Assembly: GCA_022793095.1 (NCBI GenBank)
Contig: JAAWCD010000018.1
Coordinates: 1-64,000 of the forward strand
Length of the DNA: 64,000 nt
Source: Oscillospiraceae bacterium
GTDB lineage: Bacteria; Bacillota; Clostridia; Oscillospirales; Oscillospiraceae
Direction: 5' to 3'
Translations under genes and position numbers: made by a program
The notes under the pieces: model-generated
The model's database searches: none
The model's input: the letters and a program-made list of their open reading frames with translations, nothing else
What the model was told of the DNA's origin: nothing
Part shown: positions 26,552 to 34,886 of the stretch, in pieces
Numbering within the stretch: the stretch's first letter is position 1
Layout: each line of letters starts with the position of its first letter

Positions 26552-26580
26552 TTGCTAGTATCTATTCTATATGGTACAAT
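26552..26580 (+). promoter_or_regulatory. promoter of the sugar acetyltransferase
   Basis: TTGCTA (26552-26557), 17-bp spacer, TACAAT (26575-26580), 38 bases before the ATG. Just upstream (about 26488-26513) a GGGGAGAAAAAA/TTTTTTCTCC dyad may be a terminator for the minus strand or a chance structure. Confidence 0.6.
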
Positions 26581-26618
26581 AACTCAGTTACATATCGAAT
26601 CAAATTGGAGGAGATCAC

Positions 26619-27185
26619 ATGACGGAACGGGAAAAAATGCTGGCTGGCGAGATGTACAGCCCCATGGATCCGGAACTTGGGGCGGCCCGCATCCAGGCTC
26701 ACGCTCTGGTCCAGAAGCTGAACAGCCTTCCAGCGGAGGATCTGGAAGGCCGGGAGCGGCTGACCCGGCAGCTTTTGGGTGGCGCGGGATGCAATGTTTG
26801 GCTGGAAATTGGATTTCAGTGCGATTTTGGCTTCAACATTGTGGTGGGAGATAATTTCTTCTGTAATTTCAACTGTGTCATGCTGGACACCAACACCATC
26901 ACCATCGGAGACGACTGTATGTTCGGCCCCAACGTGACCTTGGCCGCTGCTACCCATCCTATCAAGGCGGCGGAGCGGGTCAACCCGGAGGGGCGGGAAT
27001 ATGCGCTGCCCATTCGGATTGGAGACCGGGTCTGGCTGGGAGCAGGGGTGACAGTGCTGCCTGGAGTTACCATCGGAGACCGGGCAGTGGTGGCCGCCGG
27101 GGCGGTCGTGGTCCGCGATGTTCCGCCGGATACGCTGGTGGCTGGGGTTCCGGCGCGGGTTGTGAAGGAAATTGACAATGCTTAG
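26619..27185 (+). CDS. sugar O-acetyltransferase (maltose/galactoside type)
   Basis: 188 residues. N-terminal Mac domain (MTEREKMLAGEMYSPMDPEL), then a left-handed beta helix of hexapeptide repeats: ITIGDDCMFGPNVTLAAATH with the catalytic His, RIGDRVWLGAGVTVLPGVTIGD, and VVAAGAVVVRDVPPDTLVAG. Acetylates a sugar hydroxyl from acetyl-CoA; the natural substrate is not evident. GGAGGAG lies before the ATG. Confidence 0.93.
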   Translation: MTEREKMLAGEMYSPMDPELGAARIQAHALVQKLNSLPAEDLEGRERLTRQLLGGAGCNVWLEIGFQCDFGFNIVVGDNFFCNFNCVMLDTNTITIGDDCMFGPNVTLAAATHPIKAAERVNPEGREYALPIRIGDRVWLGAGVTVLPGVTIGDRAVVAAGAVVVRDVPPDTLVAGVPARVVKEIDNA

Positions 27186-27278
27186 TGCCGCAACCAATTC
27201 GGGACAGAAGTACTCTATAATAAAAGAGAGGGGCGACATGGCAATCTGTCCTTCTCCCACAGAAGAAAGGAGGCCATC

Positions 27279-28688
27279 ATGAAACAAAACTGGAAAAGAA
27301 GCGCCGCCGCCCTGGGCTTGACGCTGACTATGATTCTCCCCATAGCGGAAGCAGTCAGCATAATTCCTTGTCTGGGGGTTCCGCCAGTGCCCATTGGCAC
27401 AGTGGTGGACCATGTGCTCTACACGGACATTACGGCAGACATTGACGGACAGCTCGTTCCTACTTATTGCATTACTGGCAAGACGGTGGTTGCAGCGGAG
27501 GACCTTCTCGATTACGGTTTTGACGTGGTCTGGGACAATGGTTCGCGCACGCTGGAGATTTCTCTGAACACTGACGGGAAAGAGATAACTGCGGATTACA
27601 ACGTGGAGGAAAACATCCATCCCATTGGAGCTGTTGCGGGGGATGTGCTGTCAACGGATATTGTGACCGGAGTAAGGGACTACTGGGGCCGTTACTACGA
27701 TATCCCCAGCTGGAACATCGGAAACAAGACCGTCGTGGATATGGACGATCTGGCAAAAGCCTTCGCCTATGATTACAGCTGGGACCAAGGGAACCGCAGG
27801 CTGAGTCTGTACAGCAAGCGCTATACCGGCTGGGGAACAGTGAACTTGTCCGCGCCGGAGCAGGCGGAAAGGCTGACCCGAGGCTTCACGGTAAAGGCCG
27901 TCCGGGGAGAAGATGGGACCTTCCAGGTGGAGGGCGAGGGCTGTTGGGGCGCGGTGGACAATTTGAGCGTTTCCGCCACTGGTCTTTCCTTTGTACTCTA
28001 TCAGAGAGTGTACGAATATGACGGTTGCTTGAGCGGACTGGAGAAGAACGCGACCGTTGCCCCATGGGCCGGGAAGACCTGGGAAAATAAGCTGGAAAAC
28101 ACCCGTGAGCTGCAAGCGGAGGTGGACAAATTCATCCGGGTCTATGTGGACGGAGACCAAAAGAAGGGCGAGATATGGCTGGGCAAAGGAAACGGACATC
28201 AGGATTACGAATTCAAGTTTGACTATCCGGTGAGCGGCTTCAACAAAATTGAGGTTGTCGTGGGGGACGCGACTTGGGTGGCAGACTATGCGATCCCCCA
28301 CGACTGGGAGTATGACTTTATCTCGGGCCTGCCCGGGACCTGTGAACGCTATACGACGGAACAGGCCCATATCTACAATTGCAGCAAACCCGGCCTCCAT
28401 GGCGGAAGCACGGCGCTTTATGTGGTCTGGACAGACGGAACCACGCGGGAGCTCCTGTCGGAGATGACGGAGCTTGGGATGTTCGCCATGAGTAATGGCT
28501 ACTACGCACAGGACGTGACCGTCAGCGTAGATGGGACCTATTTCACGTTCCGTTGTCCGGTCTATGAGCTGTATGCCTCGGATAACGACCCGTATTCTGG
28601 CAATTACACGCTGGAGGACAAGGGAATGGGCACCTACCGCGTTGACTTGGTCACCCGTGAACTGACCCTGGAATCCATCGCGGATTGA
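27279..28688 (+). CDS. secreted protein with copper-amine-oxidase-N-like repeats
   Basis: 469 residues with a signal peptide (KRSAAALGLTLTMILPIAEA, residues 5-24). Two related N-terminal blocks, VLYTDITADIDGQLVPTYCI...LEISL and VLSTDIVTGVRDYWGRYYDI...LSLYS, resemble the stalk-like domains found in many clostridial exported proteins. The rest is beta-rich with no catalytic motif seen. AAAGGAGG precedes the ATG. Exported, function unknown. Confidence 0.75.
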   Translation: MKQNWKRSAAALGLTLTMILPIAEAVSIIPCLGVPPVPIGTVVDHVLYTDITADIDGQLVPTYCITGKTVVAAEDLLDYGFDVVWDNGSRTLEISLNTDGKEITADYNVEENIHPIGAVAGDVLSTDIVTGVRDYWGRYYDIPSWNIGNKTVVDMDDLAKAFAYDYSWDQGNRRLSLYSKRYTGWGTVNLSAPEQAERLTRGFTVKAVRGEDGTFQVEGEGCWGAVDNLSVSATGLSFVLYQRVYEYDGCLSGLEKNATVAPWAGKTWENKLENTRELQAEVDKFIRVYVDGDQKKGEIWLGKGNGHQDYEFKFDYPVSGFNKIEVVVGDATWVADYAIPHDWEYDFISGLPGTCERYTTEQAHIYNCSKPGLHGGSTALYVVWTDGTTRELLSEMTELGMFAMSNGYYAQDVTVSVDGTYFTFRCPVYELYASDNDPYSGNYTLEDKGMGTYRVDLVTRELTLESIAD

Positions 28689-28763
28689 CAATCAGCTGAT
28701 TTCATCTTAAAATAGCAGGAGGCAAACCGGCGGGGCATTCCGGGCCCCCGCCGCAGTATCGCC

Positions 28764-28813
28764 AGTTTAAAGTTCTTTTTGCTTCTTTTTCTTTCAAGAA
28801 AAAGAAGGATCAA
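28764..28813. repeat. boundary palindromic repeat, single copy
   Basis: AGTTTAAAGTTCTTTTTG arm, then CTTCTTTTTC/GAAAAAGAAG with loop TTTCAA. It ends 20 bases before the nnr start. A GGCGGGG/CCCCGCC dyad at about 28730-28753 lies just upstream. Confidence 0.9.
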
Positions 28814-28832
28814 CAGAAAGCGAGTGAGCGCT

Positions 28833-30452
28833 ATGAGAGCAGCCACAGCGGAGCAGATGCGGCGGATGGATCAAATCGCCATTCACGAGCGGGGGATTCC
28901 TTCCACCCTCCTGATGGAACGGGCCGCGTCCGGCATCGTGGACGCCATCCACGACCGGATGGAGGAAACCAAACACACCTTCCGTCCCACGGTTTCCGGC
29001 TCCGTGATCTCCGGAGGCCAGACCGTGACCTGGACCAAACGACCGGAAGACCCCAGGCAGGCGGTGATTTTCTCCGGCCCAGGCAACAACGGCGGCGATG
29101 GCGTGGCCGTGGCCTGGCTTTTAAAGCGGGAGGGCTGGTCTGTCCGGGCCTTCCTAGTGGGCAAGCGGGAAAAAATGACCGAGGATACCAGGGAGATGGA
29201 ACGCCGCCTCGTGGAGGCTCACGGCGCTCTGGAGCAGTTTATTCCCGGCGATCCGGACCAGCTTGCCAGCGTCGCTATGGCCGACGTGCTGGTGGACGCC
29301 ATTTTCGGGATCGGACTGAACAGCGATATCCGAGGGGACGCCCTCCACGCCATCGCCCTGATGAACCGTTCCGCTGCCCCTACTGTATCCGCAGACATTC
29401 CTTCCGGTGTGGAGACCGACACAGGCCGGGTGCTGGGCATGGCGGTGCAGGCGGACCGTACCGTCACCTTCACTCTGCCTAAAGCGGGCCATTTTGTGGG
29501 GAAAGGCGGACTGTGCACTGGAAAGCTGATTGTCCACGACATTGGGATTCCCCAGGACCTGATTGACGGGGAAGAGTACGCTGTCACGGTCATTGACCGT
29601 GCTCTGGTCCGAAGCTGGCTTCCGGAACGGCCTGCTGACGGCCACAAGGGAGACTTCGGCAAGGTTTACGTGCTGGGTGGAAGCGTAGGCTACACCGGTG
29701 CGCCTATTCTGGCCTCCAAGGCTGCTGTCCGCTCCGGCGCGGGTTTGGTGTTTGTGGGAGTGCCGTCCTCCATTTATCTGATTGCCGCTGTCAAAAGCGA
29801 CGAGGCCATGCCTCACCCGGCCCCCGCTGGGGAGGATGGCACCTTGGCCGAAGAGGCTTTGGTGCCCATCCTCACGAAAATGGCGGGCTGTGACGCGGCC
29901 CTGGTTGGTCCTGGTCTGGGCCGAAGCCCCGGCGTGGACACAGTGGTGCGAAACATCATGGCTACCGTGGATTATCCGCTGATTTTGGACGCGGACGGCA
30001 TAAACGCGCTTTCCGGGCATATAGATGTGCTGGACGCCCGGCGGGACTGTCCCACCATTCTGACGCCCCACGACGGAGAGTTCGCCCGTCTGGGCGGAAG
30101 CCTGAGCCACGGCGGCCGGATTTTAGCTGCAAAGGAATTTGCCTTGACACATGGGTGCCTGCTGGTCTTGAAGGGGCACTGTACCATTATCGCTCTGCCG
30201 GATGGAGAAATCTTCCTCAATCCCACTGGAAATTCCGGCATGGCGAAGGGGGGCAGCGGCGATGTGCTGGGCGGCATTTTGCTCTCTTTACTGGGGCAGG
30301 GGATGCACCCGGTGAAGGCTGCCGCCGCCGCTGTGTGGATCCATGGTACAGCGGGGGACCGGTGCGCCCGGCAGCTGGGGGAGCGGGGCATGACGCCCAG
30401 CGACCTGATTGAGGCACTGCCGGAGATACTCAAAGAGTTAGAGAAAGTATAA
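28833..30452 (+). CDS. nnr: bifunctional NAD(P)H-hydrate epimerase/dehydratase
   Basis: Repairs hydrated NADH and NADPH: the N-terminal YjeF_N half (residues 1 to about 225) epimerises, the C-terminal ribokinase-like half (about 245-535) dehydrates with ADP or ATP. 539 residues. Seen motifs are RAATAEQMRRMDQIAI, FSGPGNNGGDGVAVAWLL, DAIFGIGLN, KGDFGKVYVLGGSVGYTGAP, ILTPHDGEFARLGG and NSGMAKGGSGDVLGG. The start at 28833 fits the family N-terminus; earlier in-frame codons read into the repeat at 28764-28813 and are not used. Confidence 0.95.
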   Translation: MRAATAEQMRRMDQIAIHERGIPSTLLMERAASGIVDAIHDRMEETKHTFRPTVSGSVISGGQTVTWTKRPEDPRQAVIFSGPGNNGGDGVAVAWLLKREGWSVRAFLVGKREKMTEDTREMERRLVEAHGALEQFIPGDPDQLASVAMADVLVDAIFGIGLNSDIRGDALHAIALMNRSAAPTVSADIPSGVETDTGRVLGMAVQADRTVTFTLPKAGHFVGKGGLCTGKLIVHDIGIPQDLIDGEEYAVTVIDRALVRSWLPERPADGHKGDFGKVYVLGGSVGYTGAPILASKAAVRSGAGLVFVGVPSSIYLIAAVKSDEAMPHPAPAGEDGTLAEEALVPILTKMAGCDAALVGPGLGRSPGVDTVVRNIMATVDYPLILDADGINALSGHIDVLDARRDCPTILTPHDGEFARLGGSLSHGGRILAAKEFALTHGCLLVLKGHCTIIALPDGEIFLNPTGNSGMAKGGSGDVLGGILLSLLGQGMHPVKAAAAAVWIHGTAGDRCARQLGERGMTPSDLIEALPEILKELEKV

Positions 30453-30503
30453 ATTCGACTGCTGGCCTACTGAACCATAAATAAGGAAAGCGAGGGAAAT
30501 CCT

Positions 30504-31097
30504 GTGCATAAAACGATGTTGTTTTATGCACTAATGATGATCCTCTTCCTGCCGTCCTGCGGCAAGGGAGAGGCAGCGAGCGATGATCTGGCCCTGTCTA
30601 TGCGGACACAGTACCTGGCCTTAACGGGGTGCGAGGCCTCGGGCGAGGTAACGGCAGACTATGGCGAACGAATCTATCGCTATACAGCCGCCTTCGCAGG
30701 CACAGGGCTGGCTGGGCGGATGGAAATCACCGCACCGGAGAACATTGCCGGGACAGCGGTGCGCTGGTCGGAAGAGGGCACCGTGTTGGAATACGAGGGG
30801 GTCAGTCTGGAGACAGGGGAACTGTCGCCGGACGGACTTTCACCAGTAGACGGATTTCCGCTGATTTTGGAATGTTGTTGCCGGGGAGCGATTTTGGAGT
30901 CCTGCCGGGAAACGCTGGACGGAACAGACACATTGCGGGTGGGCCTGCAAAATCCAGACCTGCCTGCTGACGTCAACAGCAGGGTGGATTTATGGGTAAA
31001 GCCAGATGACTTTACAATGATTCGGGCGGAAATTTCCTATTCCGGCCAGACAGTGCTCACCTATGAATTTGAAACCTGCGCTCTGTTCTTTTCTTGA
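30504..31097 (+). CDS. putative lipoprotein
   Basis: 197 residues from a GTG start with GAGGG seven bases upstream. Signal with lipobox LPSC (Cys19), then a mature part starting GKGEAASDD; no catalytic motif. The composition is like sortase-free lipoproteins that bind or sort lipids (LolA-like fold possible), but this is inference. The stop and the C-terminal LFFS lie in a boundary repeat. It follows nnr by 51 bases. Confidence 0.75.
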   Translation: MHKTMLFYALMMILFLPSCGKGEAASDDLALSMRTQYLALTGCEASGEVTADYGERIYRYTAAFAGTGLAGRMEITAPENIAGTAVRWSEEGTVLEYEGVSLETGELSPDGLSPVDGFPLILECCCRGAILESCRETLDGTDTLRVGLQNPDLPADVNSRVDLWVKPDDFTMIRAEISYSGQTVLTYEFETCALFFS

Positions 31098-31123
31098 AAG
31101 AAAAGAATCAAAAGAACTTTAAA
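31083..31123. repeat. boundary palindromic repeat, single copy
   Basis: Stem TTCTTTTC/GAAAAGAA, loop TTGAAA, arm TCAAAAGAACTTTAAA. The TGA inside the loop is the stop codon of the lipoprotein gene. Confidence 0.85.
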
Positions 31124-31149
31124 GGGCGCTTTCTGGAGAGTTTGTGATA

Positions 31150-31602
31150 ATGGAAGTCATTTTAAATTTGAGAACCCGCCCTGATTTATTGCCCCAGGCC
31201 AGCGTGTGGTTTCACCAGAAATGGGGGATTTCACAGGAGGCTTATGCAGAAAGTATGAGGGCTGGACTAGAACACCGTTCACCAGTGCCGCAATGGTATT
31301 TGGTTCTGAATGGAACAGAAATTATTGGAGGCGCGGGAGTCATTGAAAACGATTTTCACGACCGCAAAGACCTGACTCCTAATGTATGCGCCGTTTATGT
31401 AGAGGAAGCGTACCGAAACAGGGGAATCGCGGGACGCCTGCTCCAATTGATCTGTGACGAGTTTGCGGAACAGGGTATTCATACCCTCTATCTGCTCACG
31501 GACCACACATCCTTTTATGAGCGGTACGGATGGGAATTTTTCTGCATGGCACAGGGAGATGGAGAGGAGAAGGCCTCCAGAATGTACCGCCATGCCCTCT
31601 AA
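31150..31602 (+). CDS. GNAT family N-acetyltransferase
   Basis: 150 residues, single GNAT domain. The acetyl-CoA loop is in EEAYRNRGIAGRLLQLICDE (V-E-x-x-x-R-x-x-G-I-A/G). The substrate is not evident. ATG at 31150 with TGGAGAG nine bases before; a GTG two codons earlier is possible. The gene is bracketed by two copies of the boundary repeat (31083 and 31639), and its base composition is more AT-rich than its neighbours, so it may be an insertion. Confidence 0.85.
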   Translation: MEVILNLRTRPDLLPQASVWFHQKWGISQEAYAESMRAGLEHRSPVPQWYLVLNGTEIIGGAGVIENDFHDRKDLTPNVCAVYVEEAYRNRGIAGRLLQLICDEFAEQGIHTLYLLTDHTSFYERYGWEFFCMAQGDGEEKASRMYRHAL

Positions 31603-31638
31603 AAGACTGGTTCTATCGGAAAGATGCCGGAAGAACGT

Positions 31639-31690
31639 CGTTTGAAGTTCTTTTCTCTCCTTTTTCTTGAAAGAAAAAGGAGAGAAAAAC
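31639..31690. repeat. boundary palindromic repeat, single copy
   Basis: Stem CTCTCCTTTTTC/GAAAAAGGAGAG, loop TTGAAA, arm GTTTGAAGTTCTTTT upstream. The CTCC/GGAG change is compensated on the other side. It ends 19 bases before the alr start. Confidence 0.85.
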
Positions 31691-31709
31691 GCGCCATCAA
31701 GGAGAGAGA

Positions 31710-32840
31710 ATGAACGAACAGGAAAAGCGGACCTGGGCGGAGGTCCATTTGGAGCGTCTGGCCCACAATTACCGCACCATTCGGGCGGCCCTGCCCCAGG
31801 GCTGCCGCTTTATGGGCCTCATTAAGGCAAACGCCTACGGTCACGGCATGACGGCGGTGGCTCATAAGCTGGAGTCCTTAGGGGCTGACTATCTGGCGGT
31901 GGCCTGCCTGGACGAGGCGGAGGAGCTGCGGCAGAACGGCATTGCCCTGCCCATTCTGATTCTGGGCTATACTCCTGCCGCTTACGCCGGGGATCTGCTT
32001 CGATATGACATCACCCAGACCATCTATGATCCGGAGCAGGCCAGGGAATTCGCTGCCGCCGCGCAAAAGGCTGGAAGACCGCTGAAGGTCCATCTCAAGG
32101 CGGACACCGGCATGTCCCGGCTGGGCTTCCTCTGCGACGAGGCCCATATAAATGCGGGGGTGGAGGCTATGGCAGAAGCCGCAGCGCTGCCCGGCCTGAT
32201 CGTGGAGGGACTGTTTACCCACTTTGCCGACGCGGACAGCTGTGAGGAGTATTCCCTTATGCAGCTCCGCCGGTTTGAGGAGGTCCGGACCAGGCTGGCG
32301 GACCGGGGCATCAAGCCGGCGCTCTGCCACTGCACGGCCAGCGCCGCCACGCTGAATTACGGGCAGGGGCATTTGGATTTGGTCCGGCCCGGCATCCTGC
32401 TCTATGGGCACCATCCCCACCCGTCCACAGTGCCGCGGATGGAGCTTCAGCCAGTGATGGAGCTGAAGAGCCGGGTTGCCTCTGTCCGGGCGTTGCCGAA
32501 GGGAAGCTGCGTCAGCTATGGCAGGACATATACGCTGGAACGGGACAGCCTGGTGGCAGTGGTCCCAATCGGCTACGCTGACGGCCTGTTTCGGGCCCTG
32601 TCCAGCCGGACGGACATGCTGGTGCGGGGAAAGCGGGCGCCGCAGATAGGCCGGGTGTGCATGGATTTATGTATGCTGGATGTGACGGACATTCCCGGCG
32701 TTCAGACGGGAGATGTGGTGACGGTGTTTGGCACAGGCCTGCCCCTGGAGGAGAAGGCGGAAGCGGCTGGGACAATTTCCTATGAGCTGCTGTGCGCGGT
32801 GTCGCCCCGGGTGCCGAGGGTATATTTTGACGAGGGCTGA
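31710..32840 (+). CDS. alr: alanine racemase
   Basis: PLP enzyme making D-alanine for cell-wall synthesis. 376 residues. The PLP lysine is in GLIKANAYGHG (Lys39), the opposing catalytic tyrosine in the CVSYGRTY/GYADG region, with VRPGILLYG and RVCMDLCMLDV as landmarks. AAGGAG precedes the ATG. It is followed 270 bases later by mazF; the ddl-murF pair that uses D-Ala is 20 kb away in this window. Confidence 0.96.
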   Translation: MNEQEKRTWAEVHLERLAHNYRTIRAALPQGCRFMGLIKANAYGHGMTAVAHKLESLGADYLAVACLDEAEELRQNGIALPILILGYTPAAYAGDLLRYDITQTIYDPEQAREFAAAAQKAGRPLKVHLKADTGMSRLGFLCDEAHINAGVEAMAEAAALPGLIVEGLFTHFADADSCEEYSLMQLRRFEEVRTRLADRGIKPALCHCTASAATLNYGQGHLDLVRPGILLYGHHPHPSTVPRMELQPVMELKSRVASVRALPKGSCVSYGRTYTLERDSLVAVVPIGYADGLFRALSSRTDMLVRGKRAPQIGRVCMDLCMLDVTDIPGVQTGDVVTVFGTGLPLEEKAEAAGTISYELLCAVSPRVPRVYFDEG

Positions 32841-33109
32841 CGAACGGTTGGGAAGGAAGGGGCATACACTGAGCTTGGGGGATTCCGGGACCGGCGGCGG
32901 ATGATTTTTCCGCCCCCGGGCGGTATAAGAACCGCCGCCCCGTGGGAAAATGAAAGTGACCTCACGTGATTGGTTCCGCGCAAGCGGAAGCGGTCGGCGC
33001 CGCGCTTTTGCCCGACAGGCGAAGGAGACGGCTGGCGTGTATGATTCCGACAGGGGAGGAGTCATACATACACATAACGAGGTGACTATTTCCGGCGGAG
33101 TGTGAGAAC
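32841..33109 (+). other. intergenic alr-mazF: no antitoxin frame, hairpin leader
   Basis: 270 bases. All frames are short; nothing resembles a MazE/EndoAI antitoxin. A stem GGGCGG...CCGCC near 32918-32940 and several GC-rich dyads may be a terminator or attenuator. An AGGGGAGG is at 33052-33059, too far from the mazF start to be its site. Confidence 0.5.
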
Positions 33110-33478
33110 GTGGATAACAGCGTCAAACGAGGAGATATTTTTTACGCCGACCTCAGTCCGGTGGTGGGCAGCGAGCAGGGAGGCATCCGCCCGGTCCTCA
33201 TTGTCCAGAACGACACCGGAAACCGGCATAGCCCCACAGTGATCGCGGCGGCGATTACCTCGCAGATGAACAAGGCGAAGCTGCCCACTCATATTGAGCT
33301 AATCGGGCAGAACTGCGGCTTGACGAAGGATTCGGTGGTACTGTTGGAACAGATACGGACCCTGGACAAAAAGCGGCTGCGGGAAAAGATGGGGCGGCTG
33401 GATGACGAAATGATGGCGCGGGTGGATTCCGCCATAGCGGTGAGCTTTGGGCTCCACGCCCGTGCCCAGCAAGTCTGA
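33110..33478 (+). CDS. mazF: MazF/PemK-type mRNA endonuclease
   Basis: 122 residues, GTG start. MazF-family fold: [57 protein letters not shown]. Cleaves single-stranded mRNA at short sites (family knowledge). Found just after alr, as ndoA in Bacillus, but no antitoxin frame is present in the gap or after the gene. A terminator follows at 33483. Confidence 0.9.
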   Translation: MDNSVKRGDIFYADLSPVVGSEQGGIRPVLIVQNDTGNRHSPTVIAAAITSQMNKAKLPTHIELIGQNCGLTKDSVVLLEQIRTLDKKRLREKMGRLDDEMMARVDSAIAVSFGLHARAQQV

Positions 33479-33482
33479 AAAG

Positions 33483-33526
33483 CCTTTCCAGGGCGGTTCT
33501 GACGGACCGCCCTGGAAAGGGGTTTT
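33483..33526 (+). terminator. terminator after mazF
   Basis: CCTTTCCAGGGCGGT pairs with ACCGCCCTGGAAAGG around TCTGACGG, then GGTTTTCGC. It abuts the next boundary repeat. Confidence 0.85.
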
Positions 33527-33527
33527 C

Positions 33528-33571
33528 GCTTCTTTTCCCTGAAAGGAAAAGAAGCGAAAGGAACTTTAGGC
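33528..33571. repeat. boundary palindromic repeat, single copy
   Basis: Stem CGCTTCTTTTCC/GGAAAAGAAGCG with loop CTGAAA, arm GAAAGGAACTTTAGG. Two paired positions differ from the common form (C and G replace T and A), a clear compensatory change. Confidence 0.85.
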
Positions 33572-33658
33572 TTCAGGCCGCTGCAAACTTGCAGGGCCGT
33601 TACGAGGTTGTTTTCGCGCCTGTTTAGAGCTGATGTACTTAAGAGAGGAATGTTACAT

Positions 33659-34162
33659 ATGAAAAAGCATAGGCTGTTTCGGATGGTTTTGCTTGGAGTA
33701 ACCGCAGTGATGGCGGTTTCCATGTATGCGCTGGCCGCAGGGTCAGAAGGAGATCCCTTGATTACCCTGAGCTACCTCACCCAGCGGTTTACGCCCAGCG
33801 TGCTTTCCGAAGTGGACGGGCAGATTGCCAAGGCTAAGGCAGATTTAGCGGCGCAGCTGGACGAGCGCATTCAGAGCAGCACCGGAACGGGAGCGGCGGC
33901 TCCGGGCTATACGGTGGTCAGTCTGTCCGAGGGCCAGCGGCTGATTGGCATGGCGGGTTGTGAGATGCTGCTCCGTATGGGGTCCGCCAAATGTACGGCA
34001 GCGGCGAATCCAGGTCTTATCGACCTCACCGGCAGTACGGAGGTGAATGCCGGCCTGCCGGTGGAGGCAAACCATCTTTACATGGCTACGGACGGCAGCG
34101 GCGGTATGACTGCGGTAACCAATATTACTGTGCTGGTTCGGGGCAGCTATACGGTTCAGTAA
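33659..34162 (+). CDS. exported hypothetical protein
   Basis: 167 residues with a signal peptide (MKKHRLFRMVLLGVTAVMAV, cleavage near ALAAG). The mature part has a short helix region (LSEVDGQIAKAKADLAAQLD) and a C-terminal beta domain (GYTVVSLSEGQRLIGM, NITVLVRGSYTVQ). No family was recognised. AGAGGAA lies upstream of the ATG. It is alone between two terminators. Confidence 0.7.
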   Translation: MKKHRLFRMVLLGVTAVMAVSMYALAAGSEGDPLITLSYLTQRFTPSVLSEVDGQIAKAKADLAAQLDERIQSSTGTGAAAPGYTVVSLSEGQRLIGMAGCEMLLRMGSAKCTAAANPGLIDLTGSTEVNAGLPVEANHLYMATDGSGGMTAVTNITVLVRGSYTVQ

Positions 34163-34169
34163 ACATAAA

Positions 34170-34200
34170 GAGGCGCGGGGCGTGAGTCCCGTGCCTTTTT
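34170..34200 (+). terminator. terminator of exported-protein gene
   Basis: AGGCGCGGG and CCCGTGCCT stem followed by TTTTTG, ten bases after the stop codon. Confidence 0.75.
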
Positions 34201-34262
34201 GCGGAGAAGGGGGGACAGATTGCCTTCTTCAGAAAGTTTTTTTACAGAATAAAAAGTAGGGG

Positions 34263-34291
34263 TTTCTTTTTTGCATAAAAGTGTGTATAAT
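34263..34291 (+). promoter_or_regulatory. possible promoter of nusB
   Basis: Perfect TATAAT (34286-34291) with a weak TTTCTT 17 bp upstream; 73 bases before the ATG of nusB. Confidence 0.45.
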
Positions 34292-34364
34292 CTATCTCAG
34301 TGTGAATAAAATGAGCGCTCTGCCCCGGCGGGGCAAGGGAACGCTTGACAAAGGAGCTTATACA

Positions 34365-34883
34365 ATGACTAGGACAAACGCGCGGGAAATCGCAGTTCAC
34401 CTCTCCTATGAGCTGGGATTTGGCACCGAGTCCGCACAGGTGCTGCTGGACCGGGAGCTGACCCGGGAAAACTTTGCCTCCTTGGCGGAGGAAGAGCCGC
34501 TTTACGAAGAGTTTCCCAGCAAAAAGCTGCTGGACTACATCCGTACCCTGGTGCTCGGGGTGAGCGAGCACGGCTATGAGCTGGATCTGTATATCGAGCG
34601 CTACGCCATCGGATGGAAATTTGCCCGTCTGCCTCGGGTGTCCACCGCCATCATGCGGGTGGCTATGTATGAGATTCTGTACATGGACGACATTCCCAAC
34701 GCCGCCGCCATCAACGAGGCGGTGGAGATTGCCAAGGGCTACGAGGACCCGGAGATGGTTTCCTTTATCAACGGGATTTTGGGCTCCTTCGTCCGGGCAG
34801 AGTGCCCTGACACCCCGCCGAGGCCAGAACCCAGGCAGGATGCTGAAGAAGAACCGGCTTCAGAAGCTCTGGCAGAGGAGTAA
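34365..34883 (+). CDS. nusB: transcription antitermination factor NusB
   Basis: 172 residues. All-helical NusB fold: TRTNAREIAVHLSYELGFG, LDYIRTLVLGVSEHGYELD, VSTAIMRVAMYEILYMDDIP, AINEAVEIAKGYEDPEMVSFINGILG. Works with NusE in rRNA antitermination. It carries an unusual acidic, proline-rich tail (PRPEPRQDAEEEPASEALAEE region). AAAGGAG precedes the ATG at 34365. The next gene starts three bases after the stop. Confidence 0.93.
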   Translation: MTRTNAREIAVHLSYELGFGTESAQVLLDRELTRENFASLAEEEPLYEEFPSKKLLDYIRTLVLGVSEHGYELDLYIERYAIGWKFARLPRVSTAIMRVAMYEILYMDDIPNAAAINEAVEIAKGYEDPEMVSFINGILGSFVRAECPDTPPRPEPRQDAEEEPASEALAEE

Positions 34884-34886
34884 GCG

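Noticed and set aside
28779..28832. N-terminal extension of nnr (FLSRKRR residues)
   Set aside because: It is the boundary repeat read as protein; the family N-terminus starts at 28833.
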